Source of the DNA: an uncultured Lachnospiraceae bacterium
GTDB taxonomy: Bacteria; Bacillota; Clostridia; Lachnospirales; Lachnospiraceae
Reading direction: 5' to 3'
NCBI GenBank assembly: GCA_910586955.1
Contig: CAJUMM010000022.1
Coordinates: 1-38,683, forward strand
Length of the DNA stretch: 38,683 bases
Made by a program: the position numbers and the translations under genes. Below, piece after piece: positions 25,812 through 34,122 of this stretch (its first letter is position 1; each line of letters opens with the position of its first letter). Under the pieces are notes generated by a model. That model did no database searches, was not told the origin of the DNA, and saw only the letters and a list, made by a program, of their open reading frames with translations.

Positions 25812-26537
25812 TCATCCCTGCTCAACTAACACCACTGCAATATTATCCCGGCCCCCTTTTTGGTTCGCCGTCTCCACCAGTTCCTCTGCCCCGGAGCGAA
25901 GATCCCGCCTCCGGTCCAGAATCTCTTTGATCTGAGAATCCTCTATCATATTGCTCAGGCCGTCGGAACACAGCAGAAGACATTCTCCCTTTGCAAGCTC
26001 CGTATCAAAATAGTCCGCTTCCACTATATGCGAAACGCCGATTGCCCTTGTGATAATATTTTTCTTGGGATGATTCCGGGCTTCCTCCTTTGAAATTTCT
26101 CCCATCTGGATCATCTCCTCCACAAGGGAATGATCCCTGGTAATCTGCCGGATGGCAGACCCTACCTTATATAGGCGGCTGTCACCTACATTGGCCACAT
26201 AGGCTGTATCTCCTATCACTGTCGCTGCCACCAGAGTGGTTCCCATGTCCGTATAAGCCGGGGACTCCTGGGCTTTCTCCAACAGTTTCTGGTTGGCGTA
26301 CTGAAATGCGCTCTTCAATATCTGTAATGGGATATTCTGCATACTTTTCTCGACTGCCTCCCGGACCATGGAGACTGTATACTCGGAGGCCAGATCGCCT
26401 GCCCTGTGACCGCCCATCCCGTCCGCTACCAGGAAAAGATTGGGCAGATTTCCGATGGGTTTCTCAGACACAAAAATATAGTCCTGATTGACGCTCCGGC
26501 ATCTCCCGATATCCTTCATCCCGTACGCTTTCAGCAT
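25812..26537 (-). CDS. prpC: PP2C-family protein phosphatase
   Basis: This 241-residue Mn-dependent Ser/Thr phosphatase reverses PrkC phosphorylation. PP2C motifs in order: the N-terminal RSVNQD, VADGMGGHRAGDLAS with two metal-binding Asp residues, TDMGTTLVAA, NVGDSRLY, CSDGLSNM and GGRDNIAVV. The start MLKAYGMKDIGR at 26537 is preferred over one 45 bases upstream because AGGAGG lies 7 bases before it and family members start there. It is the first gene of the phosphatase-kinase-rsgA-rpe-thiN unit and has its own promoter. Confidence 0.97.
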   Translation of the reverse strand: MLKAYGMKDIGRCRSVNQDYIFVSEKPIGNLPNLFLVADGMGGHRAGDLASEYTVSMVREAVEKSMQNIPLQILKSAFQYANQKLLEKAQESPAYTDMGTTLVAATVIGDTAYVANVGDSRLYKVGSAIRQITRDHSLVEEMIQMGEISKEEARNHPKKNIITRAIGVSHIVEADYFDTELAKGECLLLCSDGLSNMIEDSQIKEILDRRRDLRSGAEELVETANQKGGRDNIAVVLVEQG

Positions 26538-26592
26538 CGTTCTCCTCCTTTCCCCATAACACTTCTCATGACACTTCCCCACATTTCATTCT

Positions 26593-26621
26593 ATATTAGC
26601 ACAAAGAATGCAAAAGAGCAA
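26593..26621 (-). promoter_or_regulatory. promoter of prpC-prkC-rsgA-rpe-thiN
   Basis: On the minus strand TTGCTC (26621-26616) and TAATAT (26598-26593) are separated by 17 bases, with TGC as an extended -10. It directly follows the T-run of the terminator after the Uma2-like gene, so the prpC unit can be transcribed separately from the upstream block. Confidence 0.6.
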
Positions 26622-26622
26622 G

Positions 26623-26647
26623 AAAAAACCGTTTCTGCTCCGGCAGA
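26623..26647 (-). terminator. probable weak terminator after the Uma2-like gene
   Basis: On the minus strand TCTGC-CGGA-GCAGA forms a 5-bp stem with a tetraloop, followed by AACGG and then TTTTTT. The stem is short and separated from the T-run, so read-through into prpC is likely. Confidence 0.5.
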
Positions 26648-26671
26648 TCCCCCCACTTTTAGACCAAAGCC

Positions 26672-27232
26672 TTATACGTCCAGGCCCTCGAAAATCTCCC
26701 GCAGTTCCATGGAAATATGGGGAAACTCTTTCAGGGCAATCACCGTATCCGCATTGTAATGATCTTCTTCCTCATCATCCTGGAGTATATAATTGTAAGT
26801 CAGCACATATTTTCCCTGGGCCAGGTAATAGATCTCCACGGATTTGCCCTGGGGCGATACAATCCAATACTCCTGCACCCCTGCCTTCTCATAGGCCGAA
26901 AGCTTGTCGGTCTTATCCCGCAGGGCTGTGGAGGGGCTTAAGGTTTCCACAATAAACTTGGGAACCCCGCTGTAGCTTCCCCCTTTCAGGTGCTTCCGGT
27001 CACAGATAACCATCACATCGGGAATCACATAGTCATCGTTTTCCTCCGGCTGGTACCGGAAATCCAGATTCTCCATAAATACCAGGCAGAGGCTGTCTTT
27101 CAGCCCCCTTTTTACAGCTGCATAAATATTGCCGTTGATAACCCCGTGCCGATACCCCGGGGACAGTGACATATCATAAACCACACCGTTCATTTTCTCC
27201 TGTTTTCTGCTCTCATTCTTCAATAACGGCAT
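26672..27232 (-). CDS. Uma2-family PD-(D/E)XK protein
   Basis: This 186-residue protein belongs to the Uma2/DUF820 restriction-endonuclease-like family. The catalytic set is visible: Asp72 in VIPDVMVIC, Glu96 in FIVETLSP, followed by the conserved DKTDKLSAYEKAGVQEYWIVSP region with Lys107/Lys110. The N-terminal SPGYRHGVINGNIYAAV is also typical. These proteins are widespread accessory genes of unproved function. Here it sits between rlmN (24 bases upstream) and prpC, two genes that are normally adjacent in Firmicutes, so it looks like a later insertion that uses the rlmN-side transcription. AAAGGA precedes the ATG. Confidence 0.88.
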   Translation of the reverse strand: MPLLKNESRKQEKMNGVVYDMSLSPGYRHGVINGNIYAAVKRGLKDSLCLVFMENLDFRYQPEENDDYVIPDVMVICDRKHLKGGSYSGVPKFIVETLSPSTALRDKTDKLSAYEKAGVQEYWIVSPQGKSVEIYYLAQGKYVLTYNYILQDDEEEDHYNADTVIALKEFPHISMELREIFEGLDV

Positions 27233-27256
27233 ATTTTCACATCCTTTCTTCTATGT

Positions 27257-28291
27257 CTATTTCTCCAGATACCGTCGCCGGAGCTGCCCGCAGGCTCCGT
27301 CAATATCCTGTCCCAGCTCCCGGCGGACGGTAACATTGACACCGTATTCCTCCAGCCGCTCTTTAAAATTCCGGATCACCCTCTTATCCGGCTGCACGTA
27401 TCCCCGCTCCGTCACCGGATTAACGGGAATCAGGTTTACATGGCTGTGAATGGGCTTGGCAAGGGCCGCCAAGAGCTTTGCATCCTCCTGGCTGTCGTTG
27501 ACGCCGCCCACCAGACTGTACTCAAAAGTTATGCGCCGGCCGGTTTTCTTGAAATAGTAGCCGCAGGCCTCCAACACTTCGGAAAGCCCGTATTTGTTGG
27601 CTACAGGCATCAGCTCCCGGCGCTTCTCCTGGGTAGGTGCATGGAGGGACAGGGCCAGGGTAATGGAAAGCTCTTCCTCTGCCAGAGCACGGATCCTGGG
27701 AGCTATGCCGCAGGTGGATACGGTGATGCTGCGCTGGCTCATATGCAGGCCGTTTTCGTCGGACAGAAGTTTAAGGAAAACAAGAAGATTGTCATAATTA
27801 TCCAGAGGTTCCCCCGTTCCCATAACCACCACATTGGAAATCCGCTCCCCGATGTCCTTCTGAATCCGGTAAATCTGCTCCAGCATCTCCGAGGGGCGCA
27901 GATTCCGCACCAGGCCGCCGATGGCGGAGGCGCAGAAACGGCAGCCCATCCGGCAGCCGGCCTGAGAGGAAATACATACGGTATTTCCGTGGTGATAGCG
28001 CATCAGGACACTCTCAATTACATGGCCGTCCGGAAGCCGGAACAGGTATTTGCAGGTTCCGTCCATCCGGGAGCGCTGCACTTCCACCGTCTCCAGGCAG
28101 ACATATTCGTACTGTTCCTCAAGCTTCTTCCGAAGCTTAAGGGGAAGATTGGTCATCTCCTTTGGACTGCCTGCCAGCTTCAGGTGCATCCACTGGTAGA
28201 GCTGATCCGCCCGGAAGCTTTTTTCCCCCTGGGCTTCCAGCTCCCGGCGAAGCTCCTCCCTGGTCAGGGACTTTACATCTATCCGCTCCAT
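27257..28291 (-). CDS. rlmN: 23S rRNA (adenine-2503-C2)-methyltransferase
   Basis: This 344-residue dual-specificity radical SAM enzyme methylates C2 of A2503 in 23S rRNA and A37 of some tRNAs. The cluster motif C-x3-C-x2-C is seen in GCRMGCRFC, followed by the SAM-binding GEPLDNYDN. The C-terminal GQDIDGACGQL carries the conserved methyl-transfer cysteine, and STCGIAPRI, LSLHAP and EYSLVGGVNDS are family hallmarks. It begins 3 bases after the rsmB stop, so the two rRNA methylases are coupled. Confidence 0.98.
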   Translation of the reverse strand: MERIDVKSLTREELRRELEAQGEKSFRADQLYQWMHLKLAGSPKEMTNLPLKLRKKLEEQYEYVCLETVEVQRSRMDGTCKYLFRLPDGHVIESVLMRYHHGNTVCISSQAGCRMGCRFCASAIGGLVRNLRPSEMLEQIYRIQKDIGERISNVVVMGTGEPLDNYDNLLVFLKLLSDENGLHMSQRSITVSTCGIAPRIRALAEEELSITLALSLHAPTQEKRRELMPVANKYGLSEVLEACGYYFKKTGRRITFEYSLVGGVNDSQEDAKLLAALAKPIHSHVNLIPVNPVTERGYVQPDKRVIRNFKERLEEYGVNVTVRRELGQDIDGACGQLRRRYLEK

Positions 28292-28294
28292 GTG

Positions 28295-29647
28295 TTAACT
28301 CTTCTTTCTGAACTTTGCAATAAAAAACCCGTCACAGGCGTGAATTCCCGGCAAAAGCTGCAGGTATCCCGCCTCCGTGGTCCCGCTCTGCAGTTCCCGG
28401 CAGAGGCAGTCGTTCAAGGAAACGGCTACGAAAGGAAATTCCCTTAGAAACCACTCTGCATTATCCTCATTTTCCCCCGGATTAACGGTACAGGTACTGT
28501 ACACCAGGATTCCCCCTGGCTTTACATAGGACTGGACCACTCCCAAAATCTCCCTTTGGAGGGCCGAAAGCTCCTCCTGCTGCTTTCTTGTAATCCGGTA
28601 TTTCAAATCCGGCTTTCTGCCTGCCACACCCAGGCCGGAACAGGGCAGATCCGCCAGCACCACATCTGCGGTTCCTAAGTCTTCCTCTCTGGGTATACGG
28701 GCGTCCCACACGGAAATTTCTATATTCCCGGCTCCCAGGCGCTTGACGTTCTCCCGGATCAGTTCCGCCTTATATTCTGTCAGATCCCGGGCTTTTACCC
28801 TGCCGGTTCCATGAAGTTTTTCTGCAAGATGGAGGCTTTTTCCCCCGGGAGCTGCGCATACATCCATGCAGGCCGCACCCTCCTTCGGGGCGGCAGCCTC
28901 CACCGCCAGCATGGAACTCACATCCTGGACTTGAAAAAGGCCATCTGCAAATTCCGGAACTGCCCCCAGATAATCATACCCGGAAAGCTCCAGGGCATAA
29001 GGGAGATACGGTGTCTCCCGGACCGTGATCCCCCGGGCCTCCAGCCGTTCTTTCAGCTCCCCGGGGGTAATCTTCTCCAGATTCACCCGCACAGACAGGG
29101 GCCGTTTCTCTAAAAAGGCTCTTAAGATCTTTTCCGTGGTTTCTCTTCCGTAAAGAGCCAGCCACTGTTCCACAATCCACTCCGGCATGGAATACCGGAC
29201 AGAGAGAAAGGCCGTTTCCTCCTCCTCTCCCGGATAGGAAACGGCCGGAAGATTTCTGGCAATATTGCGCAGAACCCCATTCACAAACCCTTTCAGGCTC
29301 TGAAATCCTTTCTTCTGCGCCAGCTTCACAGCTTCGTTGCAGACGGCGGCATCCGGCACGCCGTCCATAAATTTTAATTGATACACGGACATCCGCAGAA
29401 TGCTGCGGATCACCGGCTTCATCTTATTTCCCTTGACGCTGGAAAACTGATCAATGATATAATCCAGCAGAATCCTCTGCTCCAGGGTACCCTGGACCAG
29501 GCGGGTCACAAAAGCCCGCTCCTGTTTTTCCAGATATTGATACTTCTCCAGCACATTGCGGAGTACCACATGGCTGTACTCCTCCTGCCGGTCCACCTCC
29601 GTCAGGATTCCCAGCGCCAGTTCCCGGCTGTCAATCCCCTTAGTCAC
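28295..29647 (-). CDS. rsmB: 16S rRNA (cytosine-967-C5)-methyltransferase
   Basis: This 450-residue enzyme has an N-terminal NusB-like RNA-binding domain (about 1-140, with RELALGILTEVDRQ and GVPDAAVCNEAV) and a C-terminal SAM methyltransferase fold with the catalytic cysteines in DLPCSGLG and YSTCTVNPGENE and a SAM-binding CAAPGGKSLHLAE. The start chosen is GTG at 29647, because GGAGG lies 7 bases before it and the longer ORF adds 23 residues with no family character. It overlaps the upstream Zn-protease gene by 8 bases, pointing to translational coupling. Confidence 0.96.
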   Translation of the reverse strand: MTKGIDSRELALGILTEVDRQEEYSHVVLRNVLEKYQYLEKQERAFVTRLVQGTLEQRILLDYIIDQFSSVKGNKMKPVIRSILRMSVYQLKFMDGVPDAAVCNEAVKLAQKKGFQSLKGFVNGVLRNIARNLPAVSYPGEEEETAFLSVRYSMPEWIVEQWLALYGRETTEKILRAFLEKRPLSVRVNLEKITPGELKERLEARGITVRETPYLPYALELSGYDYLGAVPEFADGLFQVQDVSSMLAVEAAAPKEGAACMDVCAAPGGKSLHLAEKLHGTGRVKARDLTEYKAELIRENVKRLGAGNIEISVWDARIPREEDLGTADVVLADLPCSGLGVAGRKPDLKYRITRKQQEELSALQREILGVVQSYVKPGGILVYSTCTVNPGENEDNAEWFLREFPFVAVSLNDCLCRELQSGTTEAGYLQLLPGIHACDGFFIAKFRKKS

Positions 29648-30344
29648 GATCCCTTCCTCCAAAGAGCAGGACCAGACGGAGCAGGGAGAGAATGGAAGCC
29701 GCTGCTGCCGCCACATAGGTCATGGCTGCCGCCCGGAGAACCTTCCTGGTCTTTCCAATCTCCTCCCCGGCCAAAATCCCGGAGTCCCCAAGAATTCGCA
29801 CCGCCCGAGCGGAAGCGTCAAACTCCACCGGCAGAGTCACAAGCTGAAAGAGAACTCCTAAGGAAAACAGCACAATACCCAGGTTCAACAGGAACTGGGA
29901 GCTTCCGAAAAAGAGTCCCACCAGGATAATGGGCCAGGCCGCCTGGGTTCCGATATTGGCTGCCGGCACCAGGGCATTGCGGATGCGCAGGGGAGCATAG
30001 GACTGATTGTCCTGAATGGCATGGCCGCACTCATGGGCCGCTACACCAATAGCCGCCACCGAGGCGGAACCGAACACCGTATCCGAGAGACGCAGCACCC
30101 GGGAGCGGGGATCGTAATGGTCCGTTAAGTTTCCTGCAATGTGTTCAATCCGCACGTCATAAATTCCGGCGGATTTCAAAATCCGCTCCGCCGCATCGGC
30201 TCCCGTCAGGCCCGACATGCTTCGCACCTTGCTGTACTTGGCATAGGTACTCTTCACCATGGCCGACGCCCAAAGGGAAATGACCACGCCAATCAGTACC
30301 AGGATATACGTAGGATCAAAATAGTAACCGTATCTATATGGCAT
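29640..30344 (-). CDS. membrane zinc metallopeptidase, YugP-like
   Basis: This is a 234-residue membrane protein of the Zn_peptidase_2 (YugP) family. A first helix (about 11-30) is followed by a soluble stretch with GADAAERILKSAGI and the metal site HECGH (in AAHECGHAIQ), then further helices; the conserved region VTLPVEFDASARA after the membrane helices is typical. ATG at 30344 is preceded by GGAGGT. Function in the cell is unknown for most members. The gene between fmt and rsmB is a standard position in Clostridia. Confidence 0.93.
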   Translation of the reverse strand: MPYRYGYYFDPTYILVLIGVVISLWASAMVKSTYAKYSKVRSMSGLTGADAAERILKSAGIYDVRIEHIAGNLTDHYDPRSRVLRLSDTVFGSASVAAIGVAAHECGHAIQDNQSYAPLRIRNALVPAANIGTQAAWPIILVGLFFGSSQFLLNLGIVLFSLGVLFQLVTLPVEFDASARAVRILGDSGILAGEEIGKTRKVLRAAAMTYVAAAAASILSLLRLVLLFGGRDRD

Positions 30345-30403
30345 TCTTTTACCTCCATTTTTAGTTCCGCATCCGCCCTTCCAGAGCTTCTGCTGTTTCC
30401 GTT

Positions 30404-31360
30404 TTACTCCAGCGGTCCGTTCTTTCCAAGCCTCATCCCCGCCTCCAGGCGGCATCCCCGCAGAAAGGCCGCCGCATCCATGCGCTTCCTTCCCTGAAGC
30501 TGCAGTTCCGTGAGTTTCAAAAGGCCGCTGCCGCAGGCTACATAAAAGGCGTCTTTCTCCACCTTCACAATCTCTCCCCAGGCGGCTTCCATGGGACGCT
30601 CTTCATCCGACGCCACATCCGAAGCCCAGATCTTTAAGGTTTTCCCTTCCAGCTGGGTATATGCTCCCGGCCAGGGATTTAACCCCCGGATCAGCCGTTC
30701 CAATTCCTCTGCAGAACGCGTCCAGTCCAAATCTCCCATCTCCTTGGTAAGCATCCTGGCATAAGGAGTTGTGGTCTCCCCCTGTTTCTGAGGCTTTAAG
30801 GTTCCCTCCTCCAGTTTTCCAAGGGCCTCCACACAGAGGGATGCTCCCAAGCTGCTCAGCTTGTCAAACAGGCTTCCCCCCGTCTCCTTTTCCTCCAGGG
30901 GAACGGAGCCTTTCAGCAGCATATCTCCTGTATCCAGGCCTTCGTCCATCTGCATAATGGTGACGCCGCTCTCCTTTTCCCCGTCAATCACCGCCCATTG
31001 GATAGGCGCAGCGCCCCGGTACTTGGGGAGCAGGGAAGCATGGACATTGATGCAGCCGTAAGGTTTCATCTTTAAAATAGAAGGCGGAATGATCTGACCG
31101 AAGGCAACGACTACAATCACATCCGCCTGGACGCCACGAAGCATGGCTTCCGCCACCTCTCCCCGAAGACGCCTGGGCTGATAAATATTGAGATTATGCC
31201 GAAGAGCCGCTTCTTTCACAGGCGTAGGCGACAGCTCATGCCCTCTCCCCTTTGGTTTGTCCGGCTGGGATACCACCAGCATGATCTCATGCCCCGCCTG
31301 AATCAAGGCCTCCAGCGTGCCCACGGAAAAATCCGGAGTTCCCATAAATATAATCTTCAT
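30404..31360 (-). CDS. fmt: methionyl-tRNA formyltransferase
   Basis: This 318-residue enzyme formylates initiator Met-tRNA with 10-formyl-THF. Motifs: N-terminal MKIIFMGTPDFSVGTL, VVVAFGQIIP, the catalytic NVHASLLPKYRGAAPIQWA with Asn/His, GVTIMQMDEGLDTGDML (Asp), and a C-terminal OB-like tRNA-binding domain with RGLNPWPGAY. ATG at 31360 is used because GGAG lies 8 bases before it, not the upstream GTG. It follows def by 15 bases. Confidence 0.97.
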   Translation of the reverse strand: MKIIFMGTPDFSVGTLEALIQAGHEIMLVVSQPDKPKGRGHELSPTPVKEAALRHNLNIYQPRRLRGEVAEAMLRGVQADVIVVVAFGQIIPPSILKMKPYGCINVHASLLPKYRGAAPIQWAVIDGEKESGVTIMQMDEGLDTGDMLLKGSVPLEEKETGGSLFDKLSSLGASLCVEALGKLEEGTLKPQKQGETTTPYARMLTKEMGDLDWTRSAEELERLIRGLNPWPGAYTQLEGKTLKIWASDVASDEERPMEAAWGEIVKVEKDAFYVACGSGLLKLTELQLQGRKRMDAAAFLRGCRLEAGMRLGKNGPLE

Positions 31361-31375
31361 GAACTTCACTCCATT

Positions 31376-31855
31376 CTAATCTTCGTCGTCTTCCATTTCC
31401 GCATCGTAAAGTTCTCCCTCCACCCGGTCCACATAGAGGATTCCCTCCAGATGATCCACCTCGTGGCAGACGGCCCGGGCCAAAAGGCCTTCCGCCTCCA
31501 GCTCATAGGGCTGCATATTCTCGTCCTGGGCCCACACCCGCACATAGGCCGGACGGGTAACTTTTCCCGCCTTGCCCGGCACGCTTAAGCACCCCTCTCC
31601 CCCTGTCTGGGTATCCCTGGTCTCCAGAATTTTCGGATTAATCAGGGTATAGGGTACTCCCTCCTCCACGTCAATCACCACAATACGTTTTAAAATCCCC
31701 ACCTGTGGAGCCGCCAGGCCCACGCCCATGGCCTCATACAGAGTGTCATACATATCGTGAATTAATTCCCGGATTTTGGGAGTCATTTCCGTAACCTCCC
31801 GGCTTTTCTTTCGGAGAATGTCATCTCCCAGTTCCCTGATATTTCGAATTGCCAT
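31376..31855 (-). CDS. def: peptide deformylase
   Basis: This 159-residue metalloenzyme removes the formyl group from nascent proteins. The three metal-site motifs are present: GVGLAAPQVG, EGCLSVPG with the Cys ligand, and the His pair in CHEVDHLEG (usually HEIDH). An acidic tail EDDED ends the protein. The start is uncertain between GTG at 31867 (SD too close) and ATG at 31855 (SD about 14 bases away); the ATG gives the family-typical MAIRNIRELGDD. It lies 32 bases after priA. Confidence 0.95.
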   Translation of the reverse strand: MAIRNIRELGDDILRKKSREVTEMTPKIRELIHDMYDTLYEAMGVGLAAPQVGILKRIVVIDVEEGVPYTLINPKILETRDTQTGGEGCLSVPGKAGKVTRPAYVRVWAQDENMQPYELEAEGLLARAVCHEVDHLEGILYVDRVEGELYDAEMEDDED

Positions 31856-31887
31856 TGTCTTAAGCACACTCCTTTTCTTTTCTATAT

Positions 31888-34122
31888 TCAGTACCCGTTC
31901 ATGGGATTCCGGTCAAACTGTACAGTCAAGGCCTTAAGTTCTTTCGCTTCCCGAAGGGCAGGCTCCAGCCGCTCCATAAGCTCCGTAAGCCGGTCCCTGT
32001 CCCGGCACTTCAGGTAAATCACTTTGCGGTAGCGGTCATTGACCCGGGCTATCCGGGCGTCCGCCGGCCCGATCACCCGGACATGGGCCTCCTGGTTTTC
32101 TCCGGATATCACCTGTCTTAAAATCATGGCTCCCTCTTCCAGGGCTTCCTGTTCCGTCCCGGATAGATAGATGGCCATCATTTCCGCCGCAGGCGGATAT
32201 TCCATAAGACGCCGGTAGGCAATTTCTTTTTCAAAAAATGCCCCGTAATCCTGGGCCGCCGCTGTCTCAATACTGTAGTGATCCGGGCTGTAGGTCTGAA
32301 TCACGGCGATCCCCGGCTCCCTGCCCCTGCCCGCTCTTCCCGCAGCCTGGGTCAGAAGCTGGAAAGTCCGCTCGGAAGCCCGGTAATCCCCCCCATAGAG
32401 GGAGAGATCCGCCGCCAGCACCCCCACCAGGGTCACATTGGGAAAATCGTGGCCTTTGACAATCATCTGAGTTCCCACCAGAATGTCCGCACGGCCCTCG
32501 GCAAAGGCTTCCAGGATTTTCTCATGCCCGTCCTTATTTTTTGTGGTATCCAGATCCATACGCAGCACCCGGGCACCCGGAAATTCCCTCCGGACCAGCT
32601 CTGCCACCTGCTGGGTTCCCGCACGGAAAGCTCCGATATAGGAGGAACCGCAAGACGGACACATCTTTCCGGCCCTCTCCTCATAGCCGCAGTAGTGGCA
32701 GACCATCCTGCCCCCTGTATGGAGGGACATGGACACATCACAATGAGGACATTTTATCACATGTCCGCAGGCTCTGCAAGAAACAAAGCCCGCATATCCC
32801 CTACGGTTCAAAAAAAGCATGGTCTGCTGGCCTTTCTTAAGGCGATCCTCCATCAGCTCCCGAAGCCGCCTGCTTAAGGCAGAACGGCAGCCCGCTTTCA
32901 GCTCCTCCCTTAGATCGATAATCTCCGTCTCCGGCAAGGGCTTTTCCAAAGCCCGTTTTTCCAGCCGGTAGAGCCGGTACTCTCCCTCCAAGGCCCTGGC
33001 ATAGGACTCCACCGAGGGTGTAGCCGATCCAAGGACCACGAAGGCCCCGCACATCTGAGCACGCCGAAGGGCCGTCTCCCTGGCGTGATACCTGGGAACC
33101 GTCTCGCTCTTGTAGCTCCCCTCATGCTCTTCATCTATAATAATAATCCCCAAATTTCCAAAAGGCGTAAACAAAGCGGAGCGGGGCCCTATGACAATCC
33201 GCACCTGCCCTTTCCTGGCCCGCTCCATCTGATCGTACCGCTCTCCCTCCGACAGGCGGGAGTTTACAATCGTCACCTGCTCTCCAAATCTTTGGTAAAA
33301 CCGAAGAGCCGTCTGGAAGGTCAGGGCAATTTCCGGGATCAGCATGATAGCCTCTTTTCCCTCCTTCAACACGGAGGCAATAAGCTCCATATACACTTCC
33401 GTCTTCCCGCTCCCTGTGACACCGTGAATCAGGGAGGGTGTCAGATCCCCTGCTTTTGCCCTTTCGAGAATCCCCCGGACCGCCGCCTGCTGCTCCTCAT
33501 TCAAAGCCACGGGAGCGGCACCTTCTTTCGTCCTCTTTACCGGGTTGCGGAAAACCGTGTCCGTCTCCACCCGGAGAATCCCCATCTCTTCCAGTTTATT
33601 TACCGTCTGGGCCGTCAAATGCAGCTGCTCCGATACCAGACGGTAATCTATTTCTTCCTGATCCATAAGCGCCGCCAGCAGGCGGAACCGGGCTGTCTGG
33701 TGTTTCCGCTCAAAAAGCTCCAGATATTCTTTGGCCTCTTCCAGGGAAACTGTCCGCACCAGGCGCCGCCTGGTCTTCTCCCGGATTTTTCGCCGCACAG
33801 GCAGCACGGTTTTTAAGGCCTGGTTCATGGTGGAACCGTAGATGCGCCGGATCCAGGCAGCCAGGGATATCATCTGTCCCTCCAGACAGACTCCCCTCTC
33901 GGCAATCCCTGAAATCTCCCGGATACGGGCGGGATCAAACTCACATACATCCGTCACCTGGGTTACAAAGCCTTTCAGGGTCCTGTTCCCCCCACCGAAA
34001 GGCACAATCACCTGCATTCCTTCCGCCAGGGTATCCCTTAAATGTTCCGGGATCCGGTACTGAAAGGTTCTGTCCAGTTTTTCCATGGAAATATCCACGA
34101 TAACATCTGCATACTCCGGCAT
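31888..34122 (-). CDS. priA: primosomal replication-restart helicase PriA
   Basis: This 744-residue SF2 helicase reloads the replisome at stalled forks. The N-terminal DNA-binding domain precedes Walker A GVTGSGKTEVYM, DEEHEGSYK (DEAH-type box), GSATPSVES, and a zinc region with CRACGHVIKCPHCDVS and then CHYCG and CPSCGSS, eight Cys ligands in all. The C-terminal helicase lobe has GTQMIVKGHDFPNVTLVG and QAAGRAGRG. ATG directly abuts the murE TAG. Length is typical. Confidence 0.97.
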   Translation of the reverse strand: MPEYADVIVDISMEKLDRTFQYRIPEHLRDTLAEGMQVIVPFGGGNRTLKGFVTQVTDVCEFDPARIREISGIAERGVCLEGQMISLAAWIRRIYGSTMNQALKTVLPVRRKIREKTRRRLVRTVSLEEAKEYLELFERKHQTARFRLLAALMDQEEIDYRLVSEQLHLTAQTVNKLEEMGILRVETDTVFRNPVKRTKEGAAPVALNEEQQAAVRGILERAKAGDLTPSLIHGVTGSGKTEVYMELIASVLKEGKEAIMLIPEIALTFQTALRFYQRFGEQVTIVNSRLSEGERYDQMERARKGQVRIVIGPRSALFTPFGNLGIIIIDEEHEGSYKSETVPRYHARETALRRAQMCGAFVVLGSATPSVESYARALEGEYRLYRLEKRALEKPLPETEIIDLREELKAGCRSALSRRLRELMEDRLKKGQQTMLFLNRRGYAGFVSCRACGHVIKCPHCDVSMSLHTGGRMVCHYCGYEERAGKMCPSCGSSYIGAFRAGTQQVAELVRREFPGARVLRMDLDTTKNKDGHEKILEAFAEGRADILVGTQMIVKGHDFPNVTLVGVLAADLSLYGGDYRASERTFQLLTQAAGRAGRGREPGIAVIQTYSPDHYSIETAAAQDYGAFFEKEIAYRRLMEYPPAAEMMAIYLSGTEQEALEEGAMILRQVISGENQEAHVRVIGPADARIARVNDRYRKVIYLKCRDRDRLTELMERLEPALREAKELKALTVQFDRNPMNGY

